Part shown: one piece after another, positions 11,186 to 24,858 of the stretch
How the letters are laid out: each line of letters begins with the position of its first letter
Position numbering within the stretch: the stretch's first letter is position 1
NCBI GenBank assembly: GCA_947652605.1
Contig: OX393577.1
Coordinates: 22,013,466-22,077,465, forward strand
Reading direction: 5' to 3'
DNA from: Elmis aenea
Taxonomy: Eukaryota > Arthropoda > Insecta > Coleoptera > Elmidae
DNA: 64,000 nt
Notes under the pieces: model-generated
Told to the model about the DNA's origin: nothing
Databases searched by the model: none
Seen by the model: only the letters and a program-made list of their open reading frames with translations
Made by a program: the position numbers and the translations under genes

Positions 11186-12398
11186 CAGGGTTGAGCAGAT
11201 TTAAATCAATTGATTTAAATCATGATTTAAATCAAGTGATTTTTTTTTTAAATCATTGATTTAAATCAAGTGATTTTTTTAAAAAAATTATCAATTTAAA
11301 TCACAGATTATATGAGTACAATATAATATTAATTTATAATAAAAAAATATTGTATTACTATTAGTAATTAAATACACGAAATGGTGAATAAACCATATCA
11401 ATTTGCTCTTGTAAAGTAATATTCATTGTGGAAATGCAATAATTCAAAATATAAATGACAAGTTTTTGACGTTAGCGTAGTCAGTTTTTTCAATTTCCAC
11501 GGCACTCTATTGCTTCAATAACGATTTGAAAAAAAAATTCGAATATCTCGAAAAGTATGAGTTTTGGGTATAGGACATACTAAACAAAATATGAAGCTCT
11601 TTTAAAGATGAATTCGATGACATAAAAAAATACAGGGGTTTGCATTTAAAAAAACCGAGTTACGAGCTTTTGAAAATCATGGAAGTTGCCACCTATTTAT
11701 AAACACCCCTGTATGTGTGATTCAAATTTTTTCATATCGAGCGAACAGAGAAATTTTTTCTGCATGTCCATACCAAATTACAACTCTGTACTTCAAAATA
11801 ACTTCAGGAGAATTTTTTAAATAAAGACTTAAAACATTGAATCATTTAGAAAATAATTTTTTTTTTACAACGCCGTATAAAAAAAAACCTGTAGTATTTT
11901 ATATTGATGCAAAGCTAAAATTAAGGCGGTCAAAAATAATAAATAAAAAATTGGGTGTTGTATTTGAAATATAAAAGTTGCTATTAGTTCCAGAAAGGTG
12001 ACTCACCCTGTATATTTGAAAATATTTTTATTGTGTTGTTTAGAAAAAACTATAAAATAGCATTTGAATCAACTTCATATCTCAAGCCGTTTAGCCACAA
12101 TCGACCGATCCCGCACTAATGACTCACCCTGTATATAATTTATTAAACCTCACCATTTAGCACTGATCTTTTCAAAATTCTTAATCATTATATTTAATTT
12201 TTTATTTTGATAAAAATTCACCAATGAATTAAATATATTGGTTACTAAATATATTAGCACAAAACAGAAATAGCATGTGAATATGTCACTAAATTCGATA
12301 ATATGGTACATTTGATTTAAATCCAAAAAAATCTGATTTAAATCAAATAAATCGATTTTTTTGATTTAAAAAAAAAATCATGATTTTTATCCACCCTG
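11186..12398. mobile_element. Non-autonomous hAT with GATTTAAATC-rich ends, copy 1
   Basis: It starts CAGGGTTGAGCAG and ends CCACCCTG, with a perfect 8-bp duplication CTTTGTAT (11178-11185 and 12399-12406). Each end is a run of overlapping GATTTAAATCA palindromes. No transposase frame remains. The interior carries pieces of other repeats: GACTCACCCTGTATA sequences near 12000 and 12121 match those of foldback elements elsewhere (near 16070). A second member is at 43662-45058. Confidence 0.85.
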
Positions 12399-12406
12399 CT
12401 TTGTAT

Positions 12407-13002
12407 TACAAAATTTAGGTCAGTAGTCAGACTTTTATGATGGGGTTCAACACCACATATTGTAAAATACATTTTGTGCAATTTTGAACTAGCACAGTAA
12501 ATCTTCAAAGATCTTTTTTAAATAAATACAAAAAAAAGAAATGCGGTAAATCTTATTCATACATATTGGTTTACAGCTTTAACCACTTCAAGACCTTTAA
12601 AAAATATTTTTTAAACCCCTTTTTACTCCTAAATTTTGTTTTTAGATTGAGAGCCCTTTGGTCTTGACCAATCGCAGCTTCGTAATAGCCCCCTTTACTT
12701 CCGTGTTTTTTGTAATACAATTTAAAAAACAGTTGTAAGATAAATCGCAAATCATACAGTTGTGAACCCTCACAATTATAATCATTCTAAGTTCTCTTCA
12801 TTACGAACATCGTTCAATGGCGACAATCGATTGCGGTGAGGTGCTTTTGTTAAATTATAATAATTACAGTGAATCAATAATTTGCTTTATAAGAGATAAT
12901 TCAACAATGCAACTTTAAAAGATGATAACATAATTTCAAATTTCATTCATGTTTCTAAATTTACATTGTTGTTTCAGAATGCTTAATAATTACATAACAA
13001 AA
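12407..13002. other. AT-rich sequence upstream of a THAP-like fragment
   Basis: No gene is supported. ATGGCGACAATCGATTGCG followed by GTGAGG near 12817-12840 could be a tiny first exon with a donor site, and TTTCAG near 12972 could be an acceptor, but this is speculative. Confidence 0.3.
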
Positions 13003-13078
13003 ATGCCTGTTAAATGTTACGTTCCTGAATGTTAAAGTAACTACAAAGGAAGTAGTTACACACTCTCGTTTAATTATT
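13003..13078 (+). pseudogene. THAP zinc-finger N-terminal fragment
   Basis: From the ATG at 13003 the frame reads MPVKCYVPEC, a stop, then SNYKGSSYTLSF. THAP domains begin with this M-x-x-x-C-x-V-x-x-C-x-S-x-Y arrangement, in which the two cysteines are the first zinc ligands. The stop after the second cysteine and loss of similarity after about 25 codons indicate a broken copy, either of a P-element-like transposase or of a host THAP gene. It is short, so chance resemblance is possible. Confidence 0.4.
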
Positions 13079-14984
13079 ATATATTAAAATCTTTATAAAA
13101 CTTGTTTCTATAAATTATAAACGGTTTTTGGGATACCCATGTACTTCATTTTAAACTGGACACCCTTTATAATATTCCTTGCATTTTTAGTTTGTGAAAA
13201 CCAATAATTCACGTATTTTATTTTAGTAAAACCAACATTTTGCTTGTTCTTAATTTCATTTAACTGGAAAATTTCACTTAAAAATACCAAGTGTAATCTC
13301 AAGTTAGCCTTATTTAATTTACGAATCAAATTAGCAAACCTTTGCGGTTTTTTTTACAAATTTCATGAGAATGAAATTAGTTAGAAGACCACAAAAAAAG
13401 AATGTCAATTATTCAGAAGTGATGATACAAAATTGTCAAATTTCGTCACGATCCAAGGGAATTCTAAACATTTATATCCTTATTATAGTTCTTGATTACC
13501 ACGACATTTTACATTTTCTCTAGGGTACTAGTTAAATTCTTAAAATCATGGGAAAAAATTGTCTGAAATGTTTTGGTAATCACAAATTGTTTAACTAAGC
13601 AAACATGTTTGACATTACAGTCTAAAAAAGTTGTTTGAAGTGTGTAGTGTGTTGGCTATGTTTCATTATTTTCTGTAAAATTTGTCAGAGATCAAGTAAA
13701 TATTAGAGAGTGGCAAATATGATTTCGTTAAATTCCTATATTTTAGAGAATATACATGAAATATTGCTCTAGAACCGTTATTCAGTTTTTTTTTTGTAAA
13801 TTTAGCTACGACTATTCTTTATTGTATAAGCGTAGGTTTTCAAATATTTTTTTAAGTTTTTTGATTAGCACTTTTGATAAGCTTTATTCAATTAACTTAC
13901 AAATAAAGGATACTCGGAGTGGTTAAAAATTTTCGCACCGCATGAATTTTACATGTTTAGAATTAAAGTTTTAGGTTTTGGTGTTTAAGTAAATGCGTGC
14001 ATTTTAAAAACCTGTTGACAGTATTTACCTAACTAGTCTACTTCCAAAAATTTCATGCAGAATCCTTATGGGATACTTTGTATTAAGTAAAGGTATAAAT
14101 TATGTAAACTGTCCTTTCAAATTTGTTTCTGAATGTAGCTTTAAACTCGTTAATTGTCTAACGACAAGGTACTTTAGCAATCGCGTGTCTCCATCTTTAG
14201 ATAGCGTGTCTAGGTTCTCAAATTGTAAAGTTGGCAATGACGGCTACGCTAATATACCTGTCGGGATATTAAACAAGTAATTTGGGAAAATATAGGTCAT
14301 TTCTCGCTAACCGAGCTCATTACACACGGATAATGCTGATGTCACACTAATGATGTAACGTATCTCTTCTTACTTCACTTATGTAATCCGTTTTGTGTTT
14401 GTTCCTACATAAGGCATCTTAATGGCCACTTAATCGGACTTATGGCCATGTTGACTGAACATGAGGCAATAATGCAATACTTAGTTGGAATAGGAAACAG
14501 ATATATACATACACTTAGCTGGATTTGGAAAACATTTTACTGTAGTCTTCATTTGGACTGCGATCGGACTTGATAGGAATATTCGAAATATTCAACCATC
14601 AAAGTGGTTTTTTATGTATTTACCCAGAAATTTTACCAGCTATGTATTTTAAAGGATTCATTTAAGCTATCTAATTTAATTATTGTAATAATGTACAATA
14701 AATATGTTGTATTTACCGGGTTATCCGACTATGAAGTATTTACATGGCATCAAAGTAACCAAAATAGTAAGCAAACATTTTATTTAAGTTTCTAGGGCTA
14801 CTTTTTTGAAATAAACTCCCTTGTTCAAAGATATTTGTAACAGTGGTTTTAGTTTTTCTGCTGCAGATGAAAATTAAAACTTAAGATATATAAAATTATA
14901 GATAAATTCGTTATTTATTTAAATTGAGCAAACGATTTTTATTTGTAGTAAATTCTTTCAATTTTTTTCAGTAATTCACAACTA
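13079..14984. other. AT-rich stretch, nothing recognised
   Basis: Contains small open frames of 60-73 codons with no recognisable motif. No transposon ends found. Confidence 0.4.
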
Positions 14985-15287
14985 ACCAGGGAAGTTCACG
15001 ATATATTGTCGCTAGAATCTAATGAAGGCTGTGTTTATTGCATCAAGAACATCAAAACTAAATGTATTGCAGATTTATACGTGCCACTGGCCATTTCCTT
15101 TGGAAAAATAGAGAAAAAACTGAAAAGCTGAATAATAAAAATAATTTTTGCGATCGCGTTTGCCATGAAACCGCCAGAGATAAAATCGAAATTTTTCTAT
15201 TTACCAATTCGCGTATCCTTTGCAAGTAAAATATTGCAAAGTTTTTGAAAAAATCTTAAACGGTTTTGGAGAAAAAGTGAAATAGTA
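14985..15287. repeat. Single arm of the AGGGAAGTTCACG foldback family
   Basis: This is closely similar to the left arm of the foldback at 34869-35720 (shared: GTGTTTATTGCATCAAGAAC, CGTGCCACTGG, TTTTTGCGATCGCGTT and CTTTGCAAGTAAAAT). It stops abruptly at 15288, where another foldback begins, and no second arm follows 16919. It may be a one-armed remnant. Confidence 0.65.
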
Positions 15288-16919
15288 TACAGGGTGAAAA
15301 TAATCTACATGCGTTGTATGAGTAACTTTATTAGAATAAGAGTTATGTGGTCGATTAAATTAGACGAATGCCATTTTGACATATGACTTACACGTTCGAC
15401 ATTTTTAAATATTTAAAAAAAATTAAAAACACGATTTTTTCAACGGTAAACAATTCTAAGCCACCTACCTACCTTAAAATCAAAATGTGAAATGATTCCT
15501 ATAAATATTTTTACGAAGAACTAAATAAAATATGTGATGTTAATGTTTTAGAAAGACAATTAATTTTCTATAAGACTGTGTAAAAAAAAAACTAGGGTGT
15601 TGTATTTAAAAAAATGAGTTATCGATGTTTAAAGTTTAACCGGTTTGACCAAACGTAAAAAACGCCCTGTATAATATTTTAAAAATGTAGGTAATGCAAC
15701 GTGTTAAATAATCTATTGTCAATCTTATCTCCAAGGAAATTTCTACAGACTTTTTAGTTTTTAAATGTTCAAAAATTTTGAAAGTACTGTATATTCATGA
15801 AAATGCAATTTTCACGAAAACGGTTGACTTTAGACCCACACAACCTTTTACATTTTTTGAAGTAAATTTAAAGAGGAATCCAAAAATGTAAAAATATAAA
15901 GGGTGTTTCATAAGAAAAAGTATAACTTTGATATGGCACTCTTTTTTGGAGCAGCCTGTATGTTTGAAAATATTTTTAAAATGTAACCCTTATTGACTTA
16001 CATAATCTAACCGCGACAAAAGTTTGAAATTATATACCGTTTGGCCATAAAACTCCGTGGCGTCCATCGTGACTCACCCTGTATATAGTGTATAATAATG
16101 TTTTGCTTTGTGAGCATATTTTTTTATTTGATGAATTGTTTTTAGATAGCTAATCTTAAGTCATCAATTGTATTCAACTGTTTTTTAGATTAGCTATTTT
16201 GAGGACAGTTCATCAAATCAAACGAAATACGTCTAGGAAAACATTATTGTCTACAAGTTGCAGATCAAATTTGTATTGCCCATGGAGAAGGGGTCACACT
16301 TTGAAAGCAAGTTATTTTTAGATTTAATAGTATTAGGTTGGTAAAAGTTCGAAAATTATTAAGAAATATAAAAAATTATCTTAAATTATTAAAGTTTTTA
16401 GTTTTTATATGTATTTAATTAAGTAGAGCTAGTTTATTTATATAATGTTTTGTTTTTTATAATCCATGGCCACTTTGACTATAATTTATAAAATAATGAT
16501 ATTGTGATAACTTGTTTAATTTTAAAGATAAACCTAACAATTCATACATCAACGAAACGAGAAAAACATTTGTTTTTAATGAACCCATAGTCAACTATGG
16601 TTGCCATTTTAAAAAAGTCAAGTTTGGCTTGTATCTCAAAAATCAAGTAAGTATGCCATCACTTTTTGGACTTTTTTTTTAAATTCTTCTTAAAATATTT
16701 GCAAGAATCATTTCACTTTTTTTTTAACGCAGGTGCCTATGGAACTATTTACTGTTGAAAAAAACGTCTGTTTTTAGTTTATTCAAAAAAAGTTGAAATG
16801 TTAAAACTGCATTATATTCGTTTTGAAATTCTACCCAACTTTGTTAATTTAACCGACTATGTAACTCTTATAATAACAAAGTTACCCATGCAACACATGT
16901 AGATTATTGTCACCCTGTA
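15288..16919. mobile_element. Foldback element with TACAGGGTG ends
   Basis: The left end TACAGGGTGAAAATAATCTA and the right end, read on the minus strand, TACAGGGTGACAATAATCTA extend into inverted arms of 120 bp or more. The ends lie at TA dinucleotides, as in Tc1/mariner-type insertions. The interior holds further end-like motifs (CGCCCTGTATA near 15663, ACTCACCCTGTATA near 16072), a 110-bp hairpin at 16115-16225 and a CATAGTCAACTATGG core near 16586. No transposase is visible. Confidence 0.7.
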
Positions 16920-19059
16920 TAAATGCAAAAATTGCTCATAGTTTCTGCATAGTGTTTGGTAATACACTTTGTTACCAAAAATTGAAGCTGCACAGCTTTC
17001 TAACAATATATTGAAGCCACGGGCAACTGCACACACAAACACACACAGACAGCTTCTTTTATTATCGTAACAATAAATAAGTCATACAAATACTTTCTAG
17101 TTATGCATTTAGAAATTATTTTTGTCTGATAAAAATCTATCATTTAATGAACACTGTAATTTGTTAGTTTGGGTGAGTAATAAATACAGCATCTTCGATA
17201 GGAAGGTATGTCAGCTTCTTCCATTGCTGCATTATCGTTTACGAAAGTAAAGTAGCTTTAAATGCCAGTTTTAATTAGTCAATTTTATTATTGTAATCAA
17301 ATTAATAACATTCGTTTATAGCAGCAGTAAGTAAACATGCCTATTATTTTTAATTATCTCAACACATTAACATTATTCCAGTAAGTCTCGTAAATAAAAC
17401 TTAAAATATAGGAGCATTAAATTAATGCTTCGCTTATTCGGTTTTTGCTAGGTTAAATTTATTTCCACTCGAACATAAACTTGTAATCTGATGAACTAAC
17501 AATTAAAAGCACGAATCCTTTGTAGTAGCAAACACACTTTGGTTTATGGTGAAATTTATACTTCGGAATGGCCAGCTCGAAAGAATATGATGGATGGTTG
17601 ACGAATTCGTTATGAACGATATGAAAACGGTTTATAATGACAAAGTCTCTATTATTTGTTGTATTGGTCGATCTTTCAAAATCATACCATGATTAGCATC
17701 GATGTTCTTCGGTGATGATGCAGAAATCGATCTTTCAGCCCTCAGTTCGTTTTTAATATTTTTTTTACCCTGCTTAAATTTCGCAACCCTGTGTTTTATT
17801 GCAGAATAGAAAGAACATTAATCTGCTAATATTGTCAACATGTCATTATAAATTTTTTTATCAAATACTCCCTTTAAATTTTAAAAGTACTATTACTTAC
17901 TCAATTTGGTTAAAATTCAATTTTTTACCAGCTTTTTAGAAAAGTATGAATTCGAAATTGACTTTTTGATCTCATCAAATGCATTTGTACTTGTTTTCAT
18001 GGTGACGACATTTGCTTTTGTTATTTGGAAATAACCAAGGCCTACTATTTATTAAAACACCCTCGTGTACTATAATTAAAGAATACTATAGTTTTTATTA
18101 TCGGATGCTCGTAATTCGATCTTAGTATGTATGGTAATGGTAACTAACGCATTAGGTTGTAAAGTGCGACAATATTTACTTGGTGGTAGGTAGATGGCAC
18201 AAATTTCACACGATATACTGTGAAACCTGTTAGTGTACGTGAGGTTTATTCATGATAAATTTGACCTACTATACTATAATATTACTATCCGCTTTCTACG
18301 ACAGCTTGTAGTAGATTTGGTTGTGAATGGCTATGGTGATGCAACGTTGCTTCTTCTCGGAAGAATGTTACAGTGAAACACTACACCTGTCATTACCAAT
18401 TTTATCAACTTGAATAATATGCATATTAAAATAAACCGCGTCTTATACTAGTTTTCTCGATTCATAAATTTTCTAGTTTATGATTTGCATTATCATAGAA
18501 AGCGCGTCTGTTTATTCATATGATTATCTTGTACGCAGGTTCTCGTAAAAAAAAAGATCAGTTTGTAGCTAACGGTTGTGTACAAAAATATAGTGTGTAA
18601 CACATGTTAATTTCAAAATTATTGTTAATGGGTTTTTCGTGCAGATTTTTTGAAGGGTTTATGATTGCTTAGGATATAGGTGTGTAGCAATAAATAAATT
18701 AAATTGACCTGAAATTTGAATAAGAAATGGTGTCCGTTTCTGTTAGTCGCAAAAGAAAGTAATTTCCTAACTATACAATTTCGTATATGGTGCCTTCGTC
18801 ATCAACAGTCTTGCTATTGTTGATTCAAGCTTAATATGGAAGGTGTTCCAGATATAAGTCCTCAGCCCTATAATGTCCTTTTTTGTTTTATTTAAGATAT
18901 CAATTACTTTTTACTACTTTCGTTCCTATTCCTTCGTTTGTAACGTAAAATCATTCTTAACGTAGGTACATTCCTTTTGTTTAACTTTAACCTAATAAAT
19001 TTTTATAGATATTTAAAAATGACACTAATTTTGTCTTAATCTTCTTGTACCTTTCGGTG
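16920..19059. other. AT-rich stretch, nothing recognised
   Basis: No supported gene. A short CA-rich tract is present near 17030-17050. The 61-residue minus frame at 16857-17042 overlaps the foldback end and looks accidental. Confidence 0.4.
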
Positions 19060-19480
19060 TTGAAGTAAGTTTTTTAAGTTCTTAATTAACCTGCTCTTTC
19101 TATCGTTGACTAACTGAGTCACCTCTCTTCCACTGACTCCGCTTTCTTCTAGTATCTGTTTTACCTGGTATCTATTTTATTCTTGGTCTTCTTTTACTTC
19201 TTTTTGCCTCAATCTTTATTTTTCTTCCTATTTTTGCATCCCTGCTTTCTGGCATGCGTAACAGATGTCCCAGCCATCTTAGTTGGTTGACTACATCTTC
19301 TTTTTTATATCTTCCACTCCTGATGTTTTTCTAATGTTATCATTAATGATCTTATCAATTAGACTACTATATCCCTCTACTCTTCCCAAAATTGTCAATA
19401 TCGGCAATTGTTGTTCCTAAATATTTAAAATTTAAAACTTGCTACCTGCTCTACTCCTAGACCTTGTTGTAACATAATTG
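19060..19480 (-). pseudogene. Decayed non-LTR reverse transcriptase 3' end
   Basis: On the minus strand, NFKYLGTTIADID appears near 19430, matching the FKYLG motif after the RT palm. It is followed by DVVNQLRWLGHLLRMPESRD and then KIKIEAKRSKRRPRIK before a stop near 19172. The WLGH-x-x-RM-P and basic tail pattern is typical of the post-RT region of insect LINEs. Frames change between these blocks. The endonuclease, YADD motif and element ends are absent. It differs from the intact LINE at 24795-27841. Confidence 0.65.
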
Positions 19481-20488
19481 AAATTGGTAAATATTTATGA
19501 TAATGTTGTATTTTTTTTTCTCCCAATATTTGCCGAATCGTTCGTTTCTTTTAGTACTCTTTTTAGAGGCTTTATGTAGTGAACACAATTTTTTGAGAGA
19601 CTACAAAAAACTTAAATCGCTGTACATTGATGTGAAACTTTTTAATTGATGTAGTACTTGCTTTGACCGAAATATAAAACTTTACTTAATTCCTGTGTGT
19701 CTGGTAATTAGGCTATAAAAATTGTTTGTGCGTTAGATGAAAGATGCGTTTAATGCGTGATATTTTTATTGACACATACGCGTTTTTAATTTACGTAGTA
19801 ATTCGGGAAAGTAATAAAAATTCCTATAAAAGTTCCGTTCTCGAGTATAAGGCAATGTAAATACCGTTAAATATTTACCCAACCAGCTGCAATTTCTTAA
19901 GGTTGGTGTGTTAATTGTTACTTTCACCTGCAGATTTGGTAAGCTATTGGAATTATTCTCTATTTAATTATCCTTTCGTAGGTCACTTTCATTGAAATAG
20001 CGTATAGGATATTGCGCAAGTTCTTCCATGTGTTTTAAGGCGGTGCCACCATAACCGGGCCTTTGGAATGCGCCGTCCTACATCTATAGGTTTCTCCAGA
20101 GTAACCACGACCTCGCTCCCAACTTTCCCCATATTCTAAACCTCTTCAAATTACATACTGCGTGTGTTAACAATAGTTACGACCTATTCTGGTGTTGTAA
20201 GTAGGTGGACGCGACACATGTAATAATCAGTTGCGACTTCAATATAATTCGAACCGAACAAACGGCGTCACCTTGATTCAACAAAACCGACAATAAAAAG
20301 TGCGATGAGCGTGTTAACCAAAGAATTTTCGTGTTCTTAAATCGCACGAACATGTGTTTTTCCTTAACTTTCTACAGCAGATTGGGTATCAAGTGGATTT
20401 GCTACCGTACCAACTTGAGTAATAAAATAACACTCGCGGTTTTACTACTTCAGATGTTTTGACACGACTCTACACTGTCGGTGTCCAC
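19481..20488. other. Unassigned sequence, partly less AT-rich
   Basis: Nothing recognised. Near 20040-20160 the sequence is richer in GC and CpG than its surroundings but has no coding motif. Confidence 0.4.
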
Positions 20489-21301
20489 TAGGGTTTCTCA
20501 TATTTGAAATTTTTGATTATCTCGCGATTCCGGGAAGAACTTGGATTTCTTCTTGAGATTACTTGCAACCCCGGAATGTAATCAATTATTTCAATATTTT
20601 GAAATAAATAACCTAAAAAGGAACGATTTACTACTTAAAAACAGCTTCAAATCATTTATGTAGTACGTACATTTTGCTCAATGATTATTATAAAAAATAA
20701 AGTAAAATTAGTCAGAGAAATATACATTTGAGAAATATAATCTTTCTATTGCGATTCTATTTTAAAGAGCACAAATACATAATTTTTACATTGAATTTTA
20801 GTAATATGGTTTAATAAAACAAAAGTCACTCACGGTCACTCAGTTTTATTTTTAATTTATTAACAGAAAGTCCTGCCGCATAAAATGCTCTCTCAGACCC
20901 TATTGATGTGGGTGGGATCGTCTTGAGAGCATCTAGCATCTAGCAGCAAAGACATATCGTTTTTACATACAACATTTTATTTTCACACAAAATTAAAACT
21001 GCAAACGCATTTTGTTAATATAAACTTTGTCATGGAAACTGGACTTCCTTACCGATACTCTGGGTGAACATAATTTGTTAACATAAAGCAGAAAAACTAT
21101 TTTGAAATAACTACAAAGGATTTTATAATTCACAGTTAGTAAACACATTAATTTATAATCAATTCTGATAAGGTATAAAAATATTGTAAAGATCTTAATA
21201 CAAAATAAACGAAAAAAGCTTTTTTAAACATCTCGGGTTTTACCGGGACATCAAGTATTTTCCGGGATAAAAAACAGATTCATTCCGGGATAAAAACGTT
21301 A
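20489..21301 (-). mobile_element. hAT element with CCGGGA-rich ends, copy 2
   Basis: It is a diverged copy of the element at 6740-7575, with the same TAGGGTTTCTCATATT start and matching interior blocks such as GCATAAAATG-TCTCTCAG. Its right end has decayed. The 8-bp flanks GTGTCCAC (20481-20488) and GTGTCCTC (21302-21309) match at seven of eight positions. A transposase C-terminal scrap lies on the minus strand. Confidence 0.78.
20815..20935 (-). pseudogene. hAT transposase dimerisation-domain scrap
   Basis: The minus strand reads PPTSIGSERAFYAAGLSVNK followed by LKIKLSDRE and a stop. The S-E-R-A-F-x-A-A-G and L-S-D motifs are those of the hAT C-terminal dimerisation domain. It is a relic of about 35 residues that corresponds to 7060-7185 in copy 1. 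Confidence 0.72.
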
Positions 21302-21972
21302 GTGTCCTCCTAGTGCGTATTTCCTTCACGTCTTACTTATTATTTCACATTGAAAAAAAGTTGAAAAACAAAAGTTTTGAGATCAAATACTTGCTTAAAC
21401 AAAATTTATTTCTACTATACCGAGTGTTTTGTTTAGGTGTACCAACATGTATCATTTTTAAACCAGTTTATCAGCTGTAGTCATATTTATTTATTTATAC
21501 ACAACATCTTGTCATAGCAAAGATCGTGGTCGAGCTTTGTGTAAAAAAATAAATGTGGAAGAATGCAACTGATAAAAAAAAAAAGTCTTAAAGCTTTTGT
21601 TGCATTTTAAAAGAAGATCCTTCGATTATTAAATTACGCTATCTTTCTTTAATTTAGTTTCAAAAATGTATAGATAAGGTTTATTGAACCTAAAATCAAT
21701 AGTTTTTAAATAACTTGATTTAAAAATGTAATGGCACAGAACTTTGAAAATTTAACGGTGCCAGTGAAAAGTAATTTTTGTTAATAACTCTTTTAATTTA
21801 GCTTAACGTTAAACATGAAAAGTAATTTTTCTAAATTAAATACCTTGGCTTTTTCAAAGTTTCCTACAACTAGTTCGTTTATCTTAAAAAAACAGTTGAG
21901 TATGTTTTATGGCTTACATCAGGTAATATCTCTTTAGTTATTGCTGTTTTAATAATAGTTTATTAATAAACA
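21302..21972. other. AT-rich spacer, nothing recognised
   Basis: No gene or element boundary could be supported between the hAT copy and the next foldback. Confidence 0.4.
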
Positions 21973-22978
21973 TACCGGGTGTAAACTAAGTGTGGTACAC
22001 CCCCTTTTTTTCTTTAGTTTTGATTTTAGGTTAATGAAATTTTAAACGTATGATATGAACAAAAAACCAGATTGTTTAAGTACATGCACACAATTGTTTT
22101 ACTTTCGGTTTCGCCGGAAATGACCCCAACTTTGTTATTTTAAATGGAACATACTGTATATTTTTACATTATTGGAAAGAGAAAGCGATTTTGGATATAC
22201 AACTGCACTATTTTGCTTAATTTTTATAACCTCCAATAATAATTTTTGAACCAAAATTTAATTGATTATTAAGTTTTAATTTAATGACTTTGTAATCATT
22301 TTTCTACCACTGCAATGACATATAAACACGTAAACAAGCATTTGTTTGTTTCCCCAGCGATTTTCCGTAGCACCTTTGTTTTTGTTTTGTTGCAGTTATG
22401 CACAGTGTACTGCGATTAATAGGATCTCTCAATAAACCTTCACAATAATTTGAAGTTTTTGAAGCGGACTCTTAATAAAAAGTCTACAAGTTATCGGTGT
22501 CGATGGTTTCGTTAGTAGATGCTTCATTTAAATAACCGCTTGTACCACCATAGTTCCATTTAAAAAAATTTAACTTTTTGTGAAAAAACCGATTCTGCAA
22601 CCTTCAAAGCCGATTAAAGTAACGTCAATTAAAATGTACAAAATCGTTTTTTGGACAATCGTTGACAAAATAAAATTCAATTTATGCAGGTCACGGCACT
22701 TTTATTAAAAAATTTAATTTTGGTTCAGAAATTATTTGAGGTTATCAAAATTAACCAAAATTGTGCAGTTGCATTCAAAATTGCTTCCTCTTTCCAAAAA
22801 TGTAAAAATATACAGGGTGTTTCATTTAAAATAACGAAGTTGGGATCATTTCCGGCGAAACCGGAAGTGAAACAATTGTGTGCATGTGCTCAAAAAAAAC
22901 CGTTTTTTTGGACATATAATTTGTCTAAAATTTTATTTATCTAAAATCAAAACTACCACTCTTCATTTACACCCGGTA
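21973..22978. mobile_element. Foldback element, TACCGGGTGTAAAC family, copy 1
   Basis: The ends TACCGGGTGTAAAC and (minus) TACCGGGTGTAAATG are inverted and lie at TA. Long arms continue through GGTACACCCCC/TTTTGATTTTAG, a CCGGAAATGACCCCAAC block and an internal ACATACTGTATATTTTTACA module. The central loop (near 22390-22470, with CACAGTGTACTGCGATTAA) is shared with the second copy at 53307-55677. The 86-residue frame in the right arm is arm sequence, not a gene. Confidence 0.78.
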
Positions 22979-23910
22979 TAATATTTGCTGGAATGAAAAT
23001 GGAATAGATACTTCAAAAAATTATCACAAAGCACAGGTGTTAAAATCACAACATTAACCGTAAGTCATCGATTTAAATAATAAAACAGTTCTTATGTGTT
23101 AGTGGAATTCAGCTTCGAGCACAACGCCAACCACGATTCGTAACGCACTATTATATGAATGTTAATATACGCTCTTTAAATTAAACAAAGGCAATACTTT
23201 GTACTATTATATAAAATATGTGTAAATGTCATACTGGTATTTATTACACATACATTATACTTACGTCAACCTTACATTACCATCCCACCCATTAAAAGCA
23301 ATTATTCACCGTAAAATAATAAGATTATGATTTATTTACGGGTTATTAGAGATTTTCTCTGAATTTACTGAATGGCTTAATAATAGATGTATCCCGAGCT
23401 GATTTTAGCTGACTGAATTTATGCTGCAAATAAGTTTTTTCAGTATAGAAACGGGGTGAAAACTATTCCAATAGTTTTGTTTAATTTTAAAATAGGTACT
23501 TTATTTCAAGGAAATGTTTATTAGTAAAAGTTTCTGAGTTTTTACGTTAATGCCTTTGTGAAATACTTAATAGAAGTTAAATTTGAATCACTGACATTTG
23601 TTTAAAGATTGTCGTTATTAGTTTTATTTTCATTAGGAAAAAAATATATTTAAATTTATACCCTAGTAGAGTTTATAACAATGCAATCTAGTCTTTGAGA
23701 CCAATGAGCAGTTTAATTCTAGCCTAAATTAATAATGTTCTAACTTAGTCTAAGGTTTACCCAATAGTAGTCCTTGGTTTGCTAATATAATATGGGTACA
23801 CTAATTACATATTAACGTGTACACTACCGCACAGTCTCTGCTTTTTAACTTTTGCTTAAAGTAACTCAAAAGATTTAACCATTTTAATTCTTCTTACTAA
23901 TCCTATAGTG
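22979..23910. other. AT-rich spacer, nothing recognised
   Basis: No coding motif or element end found before the TACAGGGTGG sequence at 23911. Confidence 0.4.
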
Positions 23911-24480
23911 TACAGGGTGGGCAAATTTCGATGTTTTAATAGGGAATCTCGGTAACTATAAGAGGTATCAAAAAAACGGACTGCGCATCCTCGATCTCTT
24001 TTTTCGAGAAAAAATTAATGGTGAACACTAAAATTAGTTATCGTCTTTTGTTTTCGAGTTATCGCCGATAACTCGATTTTTCGACTTTTCGTTTTATGAC
24101 TATATCTCGCTTGGTTACGACAATAAACAAAAATAATTTTGACGTTCTACAGGCACTTTTTTGATAAGAATGCAGTGGCGTAGTCAATTTTTCAAAAAAA
24201 AAAAAACGAAATTCGAGTTGTGACATAAAGTTGTATTTTTTAAATAAAACCCATAGTTGGCTATGACTTATTTAAATTCCTTATTTTTTTGTCATTCTAA
24301 ATATATAAGGGTTGATGTATTTGTTTTCAATAATACGCAAGTTACGGAGGTTTTTTAGTTTTTTTTTAAAAACAAAATTATAGTAGGCTGTGAAAACAAA
24401 AACAAAACAAGGTGTAAAACCTTTTAAAACTCATTTGGTACAAGTTACGAAGGTTTTGTAATTTATTGTTGTGGCTTTAA
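23911..24480. repeat. Single arm of the TACAGGGTGGGCAAA foldback family
   Basis: Closely similar to the left arm of the element at 59894-62512: GGGCAAATTTCGATG, GAATCTCGGTAACT, the inverted pair ATCGCCGATAACTCGAT, AATGCAGTGGCGTAGTC, then CCATAGTTGGCTATGAC and the (AAAACAAGG)-type block. No second arm follows. The 3' side runs into unique sequence before the LINE. Confidence 0.72.
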
Positions 24481-24858
24481 AATTTGCTTGTATAGCAAAA
24501 GTTTATTATGTAGGGACGGAGAGGAATTTCTCCTGATTAGCCAGTAAATTTTTTTATATTTGATACCTATTTCTTCCCTTTTTTTTTCTTGACATGAGCC
24601 TTCCAGGAACTGTCAAAAATGCACAAAATATAGTTTTAAAAAATGAAATGGTTTAATATTCTGGTTAAATCAGTGGTTATGCTTTAAGGGTTTGTTTTCA
24701 AAATTAAGTTTAAACATATTTCATTTTTATGTACTTAGCTTAATTTAAGTAACTGAAGATTATTTAATTCCATGAACTTTTTTTCCAATAAATCTTCTTC
24801 TTCTTCTTCTTCCTTCTTGACTATAGGCGATTCGCCTGTTTATTCTTCGTCCACTTGC

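Noticed and set aside
13108..13329. A 73-residue minus-strand ORF next to the THAP fragment
   Set aside because: Opposite strand to the THAP fragment and no match to any THAP or transposase motif I know.
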